The notes: a model not told the origin generated them from the sequence alone. Counted from the first letter of the stretch, positions 9,153-18,375 are shown. The stretch: DNA of 48,201 bases from Thermosipho japonicus (GCF_014201655.1 NZ_JACHEX010000007.1:1-48201), one strand, 5' to 3'. Translations and numbers: made by a program.

Positions 9153-10360
9153 AGCGTATTTTGGTAGTTTTATTGGTTGTAGTTGCACTACTTAGTTTTT
9201 CAAAGACGAAACTAACATTCTGGGGATTTATGATGAACGATGAACATGCAAAAAAGGTGCTTGAAAAATTCATGGCAGAAAATCCAGATATTGAAGTAGA
9301 ATATGTACAACTTTCATGGGCTAACGGATTTGACAAGATAGTAACTGCAATAGCTGGAGGAGAAGATCTAGATGTTGTAGAGTTAGGAAACACCTGGGTT
9401 GCAAATTTTGCAGAAAGAAATGCACTTGAGAGTATGGATAGGTTTTACAAAAATTATGGTAAAGACTATGTCGGATGGAACACAGTATATTATCAAGGAA
9501 GCTATTGGGCAGTTCCATGGCTTCTTGGAACAAGAGCTCTCTTTTATAATTTAGAACTTTTTGAAAAAGCAGGCCTTAATCCTGACAATCCTCCAAAAAC
9601 TTGGGAAGAACTTTATGTAGCAGCAAAAAAGATAAATGAATTATCAGACGATATCTACGGTTTTGGAATGCCAGCTGGAGAAAATTATAGTCCATGGCAA
9701 CAATGGTTCCTACCAGCAGTTTGGGGAACAGGTGGAGATATTATTACGGAAGATGGAAAGAGGGCACTTCTTACTTCTTGTAAGGTAAAAGAAACAGCAG
9801 AATTTTATAAGGCGTTATCTAAGGTTTCTTTAAAGACAAAACAAGCAGACCTTGCAAAAGCATTTGGTGAAGGAAAGATAGGATTATATGTCAGCGGTGC
9901 ATGGGATATTGACTATCTTGAAACAAATTATCCAGAGACACCATTTAACGTTGTATTTATACCAAAGCCAGCAGCATGGTATGGTACACATGCATCATTT
10001 GCAGGAGCAGAAGTTCTTGCAATAATGAAGCATTCTAAACATAAAAAAGAAGCACAAAAACTTGTAGAATTTCTTATAAGACCAGATATTGCAATGGAAG
10101 TTGCAATGATTTGGCCAGCAATATTCCCATCTCACGTTGATGCAGGAAACGATCCATGGTTTGAAGACCATCCAATGCACAAGGTATTCTATGAACAAAA
10201 CAAATATGCAAAACCTGTTCCATCTATTCCTGCATGGCCAAAAGTTCAGGCAGTATTAACCGAAGCAATTGAAAAAATAATACTTCAAGATGCAGATATT
10301 GATACCACGCTCTTTGAGTACAACATGAAAATTCAAAAGATTTTAGACGGAGAAGAATAA
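9149..10360 (+). CDS. Sugar ABC transporter, extracellular solute-binding protein
   Basis: A 403-residue periplasmic binding protein of the MalE/UgpB type (family 1). It starts with a hydrophobic signal peptide (residues 1-19, no lipobox cysteine). The mature part shows the usual TFWGFMMND start, a YYQGSYWAVPWLLGTRALFYN hinge region near residue 115 and many surface aromatic residues suited to sugar stacking. From its neighbours the ligand is probably GlcNAc or a chito-oligosaccharide. An intercistronic hairpin follows the gene, which fits the higher expression usually needed for the binding protein than for the permeases. Confidence 0.88.
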   Translation: MKRILVVLLVVVALLSFSKTKLTFWGFMMNDEHAKKVLEKFMAENPDIEVEYVQLSWANGFDKIVTAIAGGEDLDVVELGNTWVANFAERNALESMDRFYKNYGKDYVGWNTVYYQGSYWAVPWLLGTRALFYNLELFEKAGLNPDNPPKTWEELYVAAKKINELSDDIYGFGMPAGENYSPWQQWFLPAVWGTGGDIITEDGKRALLTSCKVKETAEFYKALSKVSLKTKQADLAKAFGEGKIGLYVSGAWDIDYLETNYPETPFNVVFIPKPAAWYGTHASFAGAEVLAIMKHSKHKKEAQKLVEFLIRPDIAMEVAMIWPAIFPSHVDAGNDPWFEDHPMHKVFYEQNKYAKPVPSIPAWPKVQAVLTEAIEKIILQDADIDTTLFEYNMKIQKILDGEE

Positions 10361-10393
10361 AAATTTCCCCTGCCCAAAAGGCAGGGGATTTTT
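10361..10393 (+). terminator. Intercistronic hairpin/terminator after the binding-protein gene
   Basis: CCCCTGCC and GGCAGGGG pair around a short loop and are followed by ATTTTTT. It lies inside the operon, between the binding protein and the first permease. It probably stops a fraction of transcripts or protects the upstream mRNA end. Confidence 0.75.
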
Positions 10394-10405
10394 GGGGTGG
10401 TTATT

Positions 10406-11284
10406 TTGAAGAGAAAAACACGGTACAATATTGAAACGCTTTTGCTTCTGCTACCTTTTTTGATACTATTTGCAGTTTTTGGGGTTTTTCCTATTGCCTA
10501 TTCATTCTTTATGAGTTTTACAAATTACTCAGCATTGAGTCCTAATTTTAACTTTGTTGGATTGAAAAATTATGTCCGTATGTTTCACGATGAAGTGTTT
10601 TTAATAGCACTTAAAAATACGGTTATCTTTGTTGTTGGAACTATTCCCTTTACAACGGTGATTTCTCTATTGCTTGCCGTTTTAATAAACAGTAAATTTC
10701 TACCATTAAAGGATTTATTTAAAGCTGGCTTTTTTCTTCCAACAGTTGTTTCTATGGTGGTTATTTCAACCACATGGATGTATCTTTACAGTGCAGATGG
10801 ATTTTTCAATAAAATGTTGGAGTTTTTTGGGATGAATCCCATTCCTACTAGCTGGCTTGCACATACAAAAACTGCACTTTTGTCCATAATGATAATGGAC
10901 GTATGGGCAGCTATTGGTTATTATACCATACTCTTTCTTGCAGGACTTCAGAGTATACCGCAGCAATTATATGAAGCTGCAGCAATAGATGGTGCAAGTA
11001 AATCAAAGATCTTTTTTAAAATAACACTACCACTTTTAAAGCCAACTTTATATTTTGTAATTGCGTTAAACACTATAAGGTCATTTCAAATATTCTCAGA
11101 AATCTTTACCATGACAGGTGGAGGACCTATGAATTCAACTCAAACTATTGTGCATTACTTATACATAGTTGGTTTTAGAAACTTTGAAATGGGGTATGCA
11201 TCTGCTATTGCATACGTTCTTGTGCTAATTATTTTCCTTGTAACACTGGTACAAGGAAAATTGCTTAGGAGTGAAAGTATATGA
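10406..11284 (+). CDS. Sugar ABC transporter permease, MalF type
   Basis: A 292-residue inner-membrane protein with six predicted membrane helices and the cytoplasmic EAA loop (EAAAIDGASKSKIFFKITLPLLKP near residue 195) that docks to the ATPase. The TTG at 10406 follows GGGGTGG at suitable spacing; a GTG nine bases upstream would sit inside that ribosome binding site. It pairs with the next gene to form the channel. No ATPase gene is in this operon, so a shared MalK/MsmK-like ATPase from elsewhere must energise it. Confidence 0.88.
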   Translation: MKRKTRYNIETLLLLLPFLILFAVFGVFPIAYSFFMSFTNYSALSPNFNFVGLKNYVRMFHDEVFLIALKNTVIFVVGTIPFTTVISLLLAVLINSKFLPLKDLFKAGFFLPTVVSMVVISTTWMYLYSADGFFNKMLEFFGMNPIPTSWLAHTKTALLSIMIMDVWAAIGYYTILFLAGLQSIPQQLYEAAAIDGASKSKIFFKITLPLLKPTLYFVIALNTIRSFQIFSEIFTMTGGGPMNSTQTIVHYLYIVGFRNFEMGYASAIAYVLVLIIFLVTLVQGKLLRSESI

Positions 11285-12465
11285 AGAAGGCGATTTTGCT
11301 AACAATAATGTTTGTTTTGCTTATAATCTCTCTTTTTCCTATGTTTTCCATGTTTTATACGGCAGTTATTCCAAGTGGTAACCTTACTAGGGTTATTAAA
11401 GAAAGGTATATAAATGACTTTGAAATCAAATATATGAGCTATTTGAGACGTAAAGTAAAATCAAAAGGAAAAATTTCAATTGTAAATGAATCTCCACAAA
11501 GTACTAGATCAATTCTGGTAAGTGGTACAGTGGAGCTTCTTGTTGATAAATTAGATTTACGTGTTGCAAAGTATATAGAATTCTGGGTAAAAGGTGAAGG
11601 AGATTTTTCAGTTGAAATAAGGGATGCTTTTTCAAAGAGCGTTTCAAAAAATTTTAAGGCAACTGGCGGGTGGAAAAAATATGTTATTGATTATAAAGAC
11701 CTGAAGGGAATAAATCTAAAGTATGTATCAAAGTTGATTTTTAATTTTGATGGCCAGTATTACCTTGACGATGTAAAGGTAAAATACAAATTTCCAACAT
11801 TGCTTAACTTTATCAATGTGTTAAAAGAAGATATGTTTTCAAGGTATATTCTTAACAGTTTAATAGTTTCTACGATAGTGGTTATCGGAAATATCATATT
11901 TTCTACTATGGTTGCATATGCATTTGCAAGAAGAAAGTTCTTTGGAAAAAATGTTCTTTTTTCAATAGTTCTTGCAACGATGATGATACCACCTCAAGTT
12001 ACGATTATTCCAATATTTATCATAATGAAAAATATAGGTTGGATCGATACATATTTTGCTCTAACGGTTCCCATGCTTGTAACACCGTTTAGTATATTTT
12101 TGTTAAAGCAGTATATAGAACAACTTCCTATAGAATTGGAGCAGGCAGCTTATGTTGATGGTGCAAATACATTCCAGATTCTTTTTAAAATAATTTTCCC
12201 GCTTTCAAAACCAGCAATAGCGGTAATGGCTATAAATACATTTATTGCAACGTGGAATGACCTTTTCTATCCACTTGTTATGACAAACTCAAGGGAAATG
12301 AGAACGGTACAGGTTGGACTTGCCCTGTATCAGAAACTAAATCAGATAGATTGGCCAAGACTGATGGCAGCATCGTCTATAATAGGTTTACCGGTTATAA
12401 TAATCTTTCTGGCATTCCAAAAACATATAATTTCGGGAATTACAAAGGGGGCTTTAAAAGGATGA
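11281..12465 (+). CDS. Sugar ABC transporter permease, MalG type, with inserted extracytoplasmic domain
   Basis: A 394-residue permease, about 115 residues longer than the usual 275-280. After the first membrane helix (residues about 4-25) comes an insert of about 130 residues before helix 2 begins near 195. The insert is beta-rich and reads like a galactose-binding-fold module: IEFWVKGEGDFSVEIRD, then GWKKYVIDYKDLKG, then YYLDDVKV, the usual last strand of such folds. The topology places it outside the cytoplasmic membrane. The remaining part is ordinary, with the EAA loop EQAAYVDGANTFQILFKIIFPLSKP near residue 280. It overlaps both neighbouring genes by ATGA junctions. Confidence 0.85.
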   Translation: MKKAILLTIMFVLLIISLFPMFSMFYTAVIPSGNLTRVIKERYINDFEIKYMSYLRRKVKSKGKISIVNESPQSTRSILVSGTVELLVDKLDLRVAKYIEFWVKGEGDFSVEIRDAFSKSVSKNFKATGGWKKYVIDYKDLKGINLKYVSKLIFNFDGQYYLDDVKVKYKFPTLLNFINVLKEDMFSRYILNSLIVSTIVVIGNIIFSTMVAYAFARRKFFGKNVLFSIVLATMMIPPQVTIIPIFIIMKNIGWIDTYFALTVPMLVTPFSIFLLKQYIEQLPIELEQAAYVDGANTFQILFKIIFPLSKPAIAVMAINTFIATWNDLFYPLVMTNSREMRTVQVGLALYQKLNQIDWPRLMAASSIIGLPVIIIFLAFQKHIISGITKGALKG

Positions 12466-13370
12466 ACTATACATATTCTGAAATCAAACGTATTCCAGAA
12501 CTTTTAAAAAGAATCGAAAACTACTCTTTAGAATTTAAAAGAGATAAAAAATATGTTTTTGTTGGTTGTGGTTCTTCATTTAACCTTTCTTTGACTGCAT
12601 CTTTAATTCTTGAAAAATTTGGGGTCAAATCCAAAGTTTTAACCGGTGGAAAGGTTATTACTTTTAACTATGTTCCAGATGTTGATGTAGGTATATTTAT
12701 TTCTCGTACTGGAGAATCAACTGAAACTGTAAAAGCAGCGGAGATCTTCAAGAAAAAGGGAGTTTATACAATTGGTATAACATGCGAAAAAGAAACAACT
12801 CTTGAAAAGGTTTGTGATGAAACGTTTGTGTTTGACTTCTTACACGAAGAAAGCATAGTTATGACAGGTTCTTTTGTTGCAATTTTGCATTTTTTAGTAA
12901 AAAGGTATAGTATTGTTGAAAAAGCAAGTAAAATACTAGAGGAATCTGAGAAATTTATAGAAAATCTTGACTTAAAAAAATATAATCACTTTATCTTTTT
13001 GGGATTTGATGAGGAATATGGTATTTCAAAAGAAGGTGCATTAAAGATGCAAGAAATGGCAAGGCAATTTGTAGAATTCCATGAGCCACTTGAGTATAGA
13101 CATGGACCTGTTTCAAGAATTTCTGAGCATTCTCTTGTGGTTATAAATTCAAAAGATACAGAAAATGAGTATATGCTAAAGAAAGATCTCGAAAAATATA
13201 CAAAAGTAATACTTCTAGGTAGAAATGGTGATATTGATATAGGATATGATAATGGACTTGAAACACCTTTAAAAATGATATTTTCTCAAATACTTTCATT
13301 TAAAAGGGCTATAGTTGAAGGTTTAAACCCTGATAAACCTGAAAAACTTTCAAAGAGTGTGATAATCTGA
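12462..13370 (+). CDS. SIS-domain sugar-phosphate isomerase/deaminase-like protein
   Basis: A 302-residue protein with two SIS domains, like the isomerase half of GlmS without the glutaminase half. Visible motifs are FVGCGSSFNLSLTAS near residue 29, the phosphate-binding SRTGESTETVKAA near 84 and, near the end, EFHEPLEYRHGPVSRI. In this operon it probably converts the glucosamine-6-phosphate made by NagA to fructose-6-phosphate and ammonia, replacing a NagB-type deaminase, which is absent here. The start at 12462 follows an AAAAGG site and overlaps the permease stop by four bases. The exact substrate is inferred from context. Confidence 0.8.
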   Translation: MNYTYSEIKRIPELLKRIENYSLEFKRDKKYVFVGCGSSFNLSLTASLILEKFGVKSKVLTGGKVITFNYVPDVDVGIFISRTGESTETVKAAEIFKKKGVYTIGITCEKETTLEKVCDETFVFDFLHEESIVMTGSFVAILHFLVKRYSIVEKASKILEESEKFIENLDLKKYNHFIFLGFDEEYGISKEGALKMQEMARQFVEFHEPLEYRHGPVSRISEHSLVVINSKDTENEYMLKKDLEKYTKVILLGRNGDIDIGYDNGLETPLKMIFSQILSFKRAIVEGLNPDKPEKLSKSVII

Positions 13371-13380
13371 AGGTGAAAAA

Positions 13381-14433
13381 ATGATAATAGATGATGTTCT
13401 TATTGTGGATCCTATTGATGGGGAGTATACAGGAAGTATTGAGTTTGAAGATAAAATATTGAGTATAAGAAAATATGATTGTACACCCAAATACCTTTTA
13501 ATGCCCGGATTTGCTGATACACATACACACGGATACATGGGAATAGATTGTATGCAGAGTACAAAAGAAGAATTTAAGCAATGGGCAGATCTTGTTGAAA
13601 AAGAAGGCGTTACTTATCTTTTTCCAACAACAGTTTCTGCTGATTTTAAAATGTTAGAAGAGATTGTTAAAAAATTTTCTCCAGCTGAACATTCTTCACT
13701 ATTTTTTTTGCATCTTGAAGGACCTTTTATAAATAAGGAAAGGGCTGGGGCTCAAAATAAAGAGTATATCACTGATTTTAATGGAAAAATTGTAGATCTT
13801 GAAAAAGTAAAAATTATGACAGTTGCACCGGAAATTAAAGGTTCTTTTGAACTTTTAAAAATACTAAAAGAAAATAAAGTAACAGCATCAATAGGACATT
13901 CAAATGCAACATTTGATATTTTCAAAAAAGCGTATGATTCTGGAGTAAATAGAATAACACATTTTCCAAACGCTTTGCCACAACTTCACCATAGAGAAAT
14001 AGGAGTGGTTGGAGGAGCATTACTTTATGATGTGTTTGTTGAGGTTATTCCGGATTTAATACATCTTTCTCCAGATTTTTTAAGGTTTGTATATAAATTG
14101 CTTGGACCTGATAGGATAATTCTTGTAACAGATAGTATTTCTGCAACAGGTTTAAAGGATGGAATATATGATCTTGGTGGGTTATTGGTTAAAGTCAAGG
14201 ATGGTATAGCAAGGCTTGAAAATGGTACGCTTGCTGGTAGTACTTTAAAATTTAGTGATGGGTTGAGAAAATTTAAAAAAGTTACTAATTGCTCATTAAA
14301 GGATTTATCAAAAGTATCTTCTTATAACGCTCTAAAGAGCGTAGGTATAGATGGCGGAAGAATAAAAGAAGGATATCCTGCAAAATTTGTGCTTTTAAAT
14401 CAAGATTTGCAGATAATCAAAGTTTATAACTAA
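13381..14433 (+). CDS. nagA: N-acetylglucosamine-6-phosphate deacetylase
   Basis: A metal-dependent amidohydrolase of 350 residues that removes acetate from N-acetylglucosamine-6-phosphate in the cytoplasm. Metal and catalytic motifs are in order: DTHTHGYMG near residue 45, HLEGPFINKERAGAQ near 114, IGHSNA near 171, THFPNALPQLHHRE near 194, and LVTDSISATG with the catalytic aspartate near 250. It is the last gene of the amino-sugar operon, 10 bases after the SIS gene. No clear terminator follows it before the cobalamin operon promoter. Confidence 0.93.
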   Translation: MIIDDVLIVDPIDGEYTGSIEFEDKILSIRKYDCTPKYLLMPGFADTHTHGYMGIDCMQSTKEEFKQWADLVEKEGVTYLFPTTVSADFKMLEEIVKKFSPAEHSSLFFLHLEGPFINKERAGAQNKEYITDFNGKIVDLEKVKIMTVAPEIKGSFELLKILKENKVTASIGHSNATFDIFKKAYDSGVNRITHFPNALPQLHHREIGVVGGALLYDVFVEVIPDLIHLSPDFLRFVYKLLGPDRIILVTDSISATGLKDGIYDLGGLLVKVKDGIARLENGTLAGSTLKFSDGLRKFKKVTNCSLKDLSKVSSYNALKSVGIDGGRIKEGYPAKFVLLNQDLQIIKVYN

Positions 14434-14442
14434 AAGTCTAAG

Positions 14443-14471
14443 TTGATAAAGGTGAAAATTGGTGGTATAAT
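14443..14471 (+). promoter_or_regulatory. Promoter of the cobalamin operon
   Basis: TTGATA (14443-14448) and TATAAT (14466-14471) are separated by 17 bases and lie just before the riboswitch aptamer. Confidence 0.75.
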
Positions 14472-14498
14472 GCATACAGAAAATTGAATATGATGTTA

Positions 14499-14661
14499 AC
14501 ACCTTGGGTACCAAGCAGTTTAAAAGGGAACGCCGGTGGAAGTCCGGGGCTGCCCAGCAACCGTAACCGGGGACGAAATCCACAGAATGCCACTGGGAGT
14601 ATTTCCTGGGAAGGCGTGGAGAGTAGGTTGATCCGGAAGCCGGGAGACCTGCCTAAGGTGT
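14499..14661 (+). ncRNA. Cobalamin (B12) riboswitch aptamer
   Basis: The conserved core of the adenosylcobalamin-type riboswitch is present in order: AAAAGGGAA, GGTGGAAGTCCGGGGCTG, CCCAGCAACCGTAA, GGGGACGAAATCCAC, TGCCACTGGG, TGGGAAGGCGTGGAG, GTAGG, CCGGAAGCCGGGAGACCTGCC. The closing P1 helix is ACACCTT (14499-14505) with AAGGTGT (14655-14661). It sits between a promoter and an intrinsic terminator ahead of cobT, so it most likely turns the whole operon off when cobalamin is plentiful. Confidence 0.97.
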
Positions 14662-14664
14662 AGC

Positions 14665-14705
14665 AATTCCACAAAAGCTAGGGGCTTTTTGTGGAAATTT
14701 TTGTT
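14665..14705 (+). terminator. Riboswitch-controlled terminator
   Basis: AATTCCACAAAAGC pairs with GCTTTTTGTGGAAATT (one bulge), followed by a T-rich run. It starts four bases after the aptamer, as expected for the expression platform. Confidence 0.85.
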
Positions 14706-14731
14706 TAGATATATTCAAAAGGGGGGATTTT

Positions 14732-15766
14732 GTGGATTTAAAACAAAAGGTTATTGATAGGCTAAATAATTTAACTAAACCGGTTAGAAGTCTTGGATAT
14801 CTAGAAGACATTGCACTAAAGATGGCACTTATTCAGAACAAAGAAATTCCAGAATTGTTTAGTGACAAGAGAGTATATGTATTTGCATCAGATCACGGTG
14901 TCGTTGAAAATGGAGTTTCTGCATATCCAAAGGATGTTACTTATCAAATGGTTTTCAATTTTTTAAACGGTGGAGCCGCAATAAATGTCTTTTCAAGACA
15001 TGTTGGTGCAAAGGTTTATGTAGTTGATGCAGGAGTTGATTATGATTTTCAAGATAATCCTTCCTTGATAAAAATGAAGGTAGGTTATGGTACAAAAGAT
15101 TTTACGAAAGGCCCTGCAATGAGCAGAGATGAAGCGGAAAAGTGCATTGAATTTGGTAAAAAAATAGCGAAAGACGCAATAAAAGAAGGAGCAGATCTTC
15201 TTGCTGTGGGGGATATGGGAATAGGAAATACTACAACTGCTTCTACGATTGCTGTTGCGTTTGGATACAACATCGACGATATTATTGATATTGGAACACC
15301 ACTTGATAGTGAAGGAATTAAAAGAAAAAGAGAAGCAATATTAAGAGCGATTGAAGTTAACAGGCCTGATCCCGATGACCCAATAGATGTTCTTTCAAAG
15401 GTCGGAGGATACTGCATAGGTGAAATGGCTGGGTTTATCCTTGAAGCTGCACATTCTAAAGTTCCTGTCGTAATTGATGGTTTTCCTACCACTTCAGCAT
15501 TTTTAATTTCCTACTATCTTGACAAAGATGTTATCAATTACGTATTTAGTGGACACAAATCTTATGTAAAAGGCCATAAAGTTATATTGGATTCTTTAAA
15601 TCTGCGTCCTATTCTCGATCTTGATATGAGACTTGGTGAGGGAACAGGAGCAGTTCTTTCAATGCCTATTATAGAGGCAGCTGTAAAAATGATAAGAGAA
15701 ATGGCCACTTTTGATTCGGCAAATGTTTCAAAAGGAATTGACCAGAGTTTGGAGGATGTAAAATGA
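14732..15766 (+). CDS. cobT: Nicotinate-nucleotide:dimethylbenzimidazole phosphoribosyltransferase
   Basis: A 344-residue enzyme that makes alpha-ribazole phosphate, the activated lower ligand of cobalamin. Family motifs include FASDHGVVENGVSAYP near residue 50, GDMGIGNTTTAS near 165 and LGEGTGAVLSMPI near 310, with the catalytic glutamate of the CobT family. The GTG start follows AGGGGGG. It is the first gene after the riboswitch. It acts late in the pathway, yet the other late genes (cbiA, cbiP, cbiB, cobU, cobS) are not in this window and must lie elsewhere or be missing. Confidence 0.95.
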   Translation: MDLKQKVIDRLNNLTKPVRSLGYLEDIALKMALIQNKEIPELFSDKRVYVFASDHGVVENGVSAYPKDVTYQMVFNFLNGGAAINVFSRHVGAKVYVVDAGVDYDFQDNPSLIKMKVGYGTKDFTKGPAMSRDEAEKCIEFGKKIAKDAIKEGADLLAVGDMGIGNTTTASTIAVAFGYNIDDIIDIGTPLDSEGIKRKREAILRAIEVNRPDPDDPIDVLSKVGGYCIGEMAGFILEAAHSKVPVVIDGFPTTSAFLISYYLDKDVINYVFSGHKSYVKGHKVILDSLNLRPILDLDMRLGEGTGAVLSMPIIEAAVKMIREMATFDSANVSKGIDQSLEDVK

Positions 15767-16110
15767 AAGGTATATTATTAGTCGCTCATGGTAGTAGAGT
15801 TCAAGAAACAAAAGAGATTGCATACAGATATTTTGAAGACTTACGGAAAAAGTATAAAAATTGTAAATTAGGTTTTATGGAATTTAACGAGCCAAGTATT
15901 GAAAATGCTGTAAAGGAATTTTTGAAAGAAAAGGTAGAAGAAATAGTTGTTCTTCCGCTTTTCTTATTTGAAGGAATACATATAAAAAAAGATATCCCAG
16001 AAATTTTAGAAAAATATCCAATAAAGTTCAAGATATTGAAACCTATATTATACGATAAAAGGGTTTCAGGTATTCTTTTTGAAAGGATTGAAAAAGGTGA
16101 AATATACTGA
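15763..16110 (+). CDS. cbiX: Sirohydrochlorin cobaltochelatase, short form
   Basis: At 115 residues this is the small, homodimeric CbiX type (CbiXS) rather than the double-length form. It inserts Co2+ into sirohydrochlorin, committing the tetrapyrrole to anaerobic cobalamin synthesis. LVAHGSR near residue 7 holds the first metal-handling histidine, and FLFEGIHIKKDI near 69 holds the second. It overlaps cobT by an ATGA junction, and its tail overlaps cbiC. Confidence 0.9.
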   Translation: MKGILLVAHGSRVQETKEIAYRYFEDLRKKYKNCKLGFMEFNEPSIENAVKEFLKEKVEEIVVLPLFLFEGIHIKKDIPEILEKYPIKFKILKPILYDKRVSGILFERIEKGEIY

Positions 16111-16714
16111 TCCACTTGAAATAGAGAAAAAGAGTTTTTTAATTATAAGAAAAAATTTGAAAAAAGAACATAAACAAGGTTACTTGGATATTGTAACAAG
16201 AGTGATCCATGCAACTGCCGATTTTGAATTTGAAGAACTCTTAAGATTTAAAAATGATCCTATATCAGTTTTTAAAGAAACTGTGAAAAACGGTGCCAAC
16301 ATAGTAGTTGATACAAAGATGATTAAGGCTGGGATCAGTAAAAAATTCTTGGAAAAGTATAACGTAAAAGTAAAATGCTACATAGATGATGTGGATGTAA
16401 TAAATCAAGCAAAAATTTCCAATTGTACACGCTCTATTGTTGCAATGAGAAAGGCAATTGAGGAGAAAAATAATGATATTTTTGTAATTGGAAACGCACC
16501 AACTGCATTATTTACTCTTTGCTCATATATTGAAAATTCCTCATTTTTTCCAAAACTAGTTATAGGTGTTCCTGTAGGTTTTGTTGGAGCTCAAGAATCG
16601 AAAGAAGTTTTAAATTTGCTTGATGTACCATCTATTACTACAAAAGGTAGAAAGGGCGGAAGTACAGTAGCAGTTGCAATTGTTAATGCGCTTTTTAGAC
16701 TGTTGGAGGAGTAG
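16097..16714 (+). CDS. cbiC: Cobalt-precorrin-8X methylmutase
   Basis: Moves the C-11 methyl group to C-12 to form cobyrinic acid. TRVIHATADFEFEELL carries the catalytic histidine of the CbiC/CobH family, and PTALFTL and the VGFVGAQESKE segment match the conserved core. The frame is open back to 16079, with TTG codons at 16079 and 16088. The GTG at 16097 gives a start MKYTDPLEIEKKSF that fits the family best and lies a suitable distance after AAAGGA. This makes it 205 residues long and overlaps cbiX by 14 bases. Confidence 0.9.
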   Translation: MKYTDPLEIEKKSFLIIRKNLKKEHKQGYLDIVTRVIHATADFEFEELLRFKNDPISVFKETVKNGANIVVDTKMIKAGISKKFLEKYNVKVKCYIDDVDVINQAKISNCTRSIVAMRKAIEEKNNDIFVIGNAPTALFTLCSYIENSSFFPKLVIGVPVGFVGAQESKEVLNLLDVPSITTKGRKGGSTVAVAIVNALFRLLEE

Positions 16715-16715
16715 G

Positions 16716-17774
16716 ATGAAAAAGGAATTAAGGTATGGCTACACGACTGGTTCTTGCGCAACTGCAGCAGCAAAAGCAGCAACTTACATGCTCTTTTACG
16801 ATGAAGTTTTAAAGAGCGTAAAAATAGATCTTCCAATTGGAAAAGAGATAGAACTTGATATTTTTTACATAGAAAGAAAAGAAGGCGAAGTTATTTGTGG
16901 GGTAAGAAAAGATGCAGGTGATGATCCAGACGTTACCCACAACATGATAATCTATGCAAAAGCAGAAAAATCGAAAGAGTTTTTAATAACCGGGGGAGAG
17001 GGGATAGGGATAGTTACAAAGAAAGGTCTTCCACTGCAAGTAGGAGATTATGCAATAAATCCTGTTCCAAGAAAGATGATAGAAAGTGAAGTAAAAAAGG
17101 TTTTACCTTGGGGAAAAAATGTAAAAATTACAATTTTTGCACCAGAAGGAAAGTACATTGCTAAAAGAACGCTTAATCCAAAACTTGGAATAATTGGAGG
17201 TATTTCAATACTTGGTACTACTGGAATAGTAGAACCATTATCAGATGAGGCGTATAAGAAAACGATAGATCTTGAAATTTCAATGGCAAGCAGCGAAAGT
17301 AATGAAATTTGTCTTGTATTTGGAAATTATGGAAAAAATTTTACAAATCTTTCTTCTAAGATGCCGCTTGTTACTATGGGAAATTATGTTGGGTTTGCTC
17401 TTGAATCTGCATGTAGAAATAAAATCAAAAGAGTATATCTTGTGGGACAGATTGGAAAAATGATAAAGATAGCGGGCGGAATTTTTAACACTTATAGCCG
17501 CATTGCTGATGCAAGAAATGAAATTTTTACTGCTTATCTTTCATTGTATGGAATTGATAGAGGCATTCTCGAAAAAGTTATGAATGCAAATACAACTGAA
17601 GAAATACTTGATTTGATAGAAGGAAAAGTTGGAAAAGATTTTTTTGAAAATCTTGCATTAAGGATCAAAGAAAAATGTATTCAATACGTAAAAGGTTGTC
17701 TTGAGGTAGAAGTTGAGATATTTTCACTAAAAAAAGGGCATCTTGCAAAGACCTGGAGTGATTTTATTAAATGA
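16716..17774 (+). CDS. cbiD: Cobalt-precorrin-5B (C1)-methyltransferase
   Basis: A 352-residue enzyme of the anaerobic pathway that methylates C-1 of the corrin ring. It begins with the hallmark LRYGYTTGSCATAAAKAA. Further family segments are EVICGVRKDAGDDPDVTHN and ITGGEGIGIVTKKGLPLQVGDYAINPVPR. The ATG at 16716 follows GGAGGAG, two bases after the cbiC stop. Upstream codons in the same frame lie inside cbiC and are not needed. Confidence 0.95.
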   Translation: MKKELRYGYTTGSCATAAAKAATYMLFYDEVLKSVKIDLPIGKEIELDIFYIERKEGEVICGVRKDAGDDPDVTHNMIIYAKAEKSKEFLITGGEGIGIVTKKGLPLQVGDYAINPVPRKMIESEVKKVLPWGKNVKITIFAPEGKYIAKRTLNPKLGIIGGISILGTTGIVEPLSDEAYKKTIDLEISMASSESNEICLVFGNYGKNFTNLSSKMPLVTMGNYVGFALESACRNKIKRVYLVGQIGKMIKIAGGIFNTYSRIADARNEIFTAYLSLYGIDRGILEKVMNANTTEEILDLIEGKVGKDFFENLALRIKEKCIQYVKGCLEVEVEIFSLKKGHLAKTWSDFIK

Positions 17775-18370
17775 TAACAGTAGTTGGAGTTGGACCTGGC
17801 AATCCAAAACTTTTAACTTCTTATGCCCTTGAAAAAATTAAAGAGGCAAAAGTATTGGTGGGCGGTAAAAGATTACTTGGACAATTTGATACAAAGGCAA
17901 AAAAAATACCGTATGGTAAGAATTTTGATTTGAAGAATATTGATAAATTGGGAGATAGTATAGTAGTTCTTGCCTCTGGTGATCCACTTTTATATGGAAT
18001 AGCAAATACATTACTAAAATACTTTAAAAAAGAGGAGATTGAAATTATTCCTGGAATTAGTTGTGTTCAATACATGGCATCTAAGTTAAAAGTATCTCTT
18101 GATGATGCAAAGGTTGTGAGTTTTCATGGAAGAAGGGAAAAGTTAGAGGAAATATTAAACTACAAAAAGATATTCATTTTTACTGATAAGGTAAACACAC
18201 CGCAAAAGATAGCAAAAGACTTGAGAAAAGCAAGTTGTACAGATTATGTAATTTTTGTAGGGGAAAATCTTTCGTATGAAGATGAAAAGATTTATAAATT
18301 TACTTTGAGAGAACTTGCAGAGTATGAATATGAATTTGGAATAAACCTTGTTCTTCTTTTAGGAGAGTAG
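17771..18370 (+). CDS. cbiE: Cobalt-precorrin-7 (C5)-methyltransferase
   Basis: A 199-residue tetrapyrrole methylase that adds the C-5 methyl group. It corresponds to the N-terminal half of CobL, which here is split into CbiE and CbiT. The SAM-binding loop GVGPGNPKLLT and the second motif LASGDPLLYG are clear, followed by EIIPGISCVQYMASKL. It overlaps cbiD by an ATGA junction and is followed after five bases by its partner cbiT. Confidence 0.93.
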   Translation: MITVVGVGPGNPKLLTSYALEKIKEAKVLVGGKRLLGQFDTKAKKIPYGKNFDLKNIDKLGDSIVVLASGDPLLYGIANTLLKYFKKEEIEIIPGISCVQYMASKLKVSLDDAKVVSFHGRREKLEEILNYKKIFIFTDKVNTPQKIAKDLRKASCTDYVIFVGENLSYEDEKIYKFTLRELAEYEYEFGINLVLLLGE

Positions 18371-18375
18371 ATCTT

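Noticed and set aside
10361-10393. End of the amino-sugar operon at the hairpin after the binding-protein gene
   Set aside because: The permeases follow at once without a new promoter, and the set is functionally one unit; a partial terminator or mRNA-stabilising hairpin is more likely.
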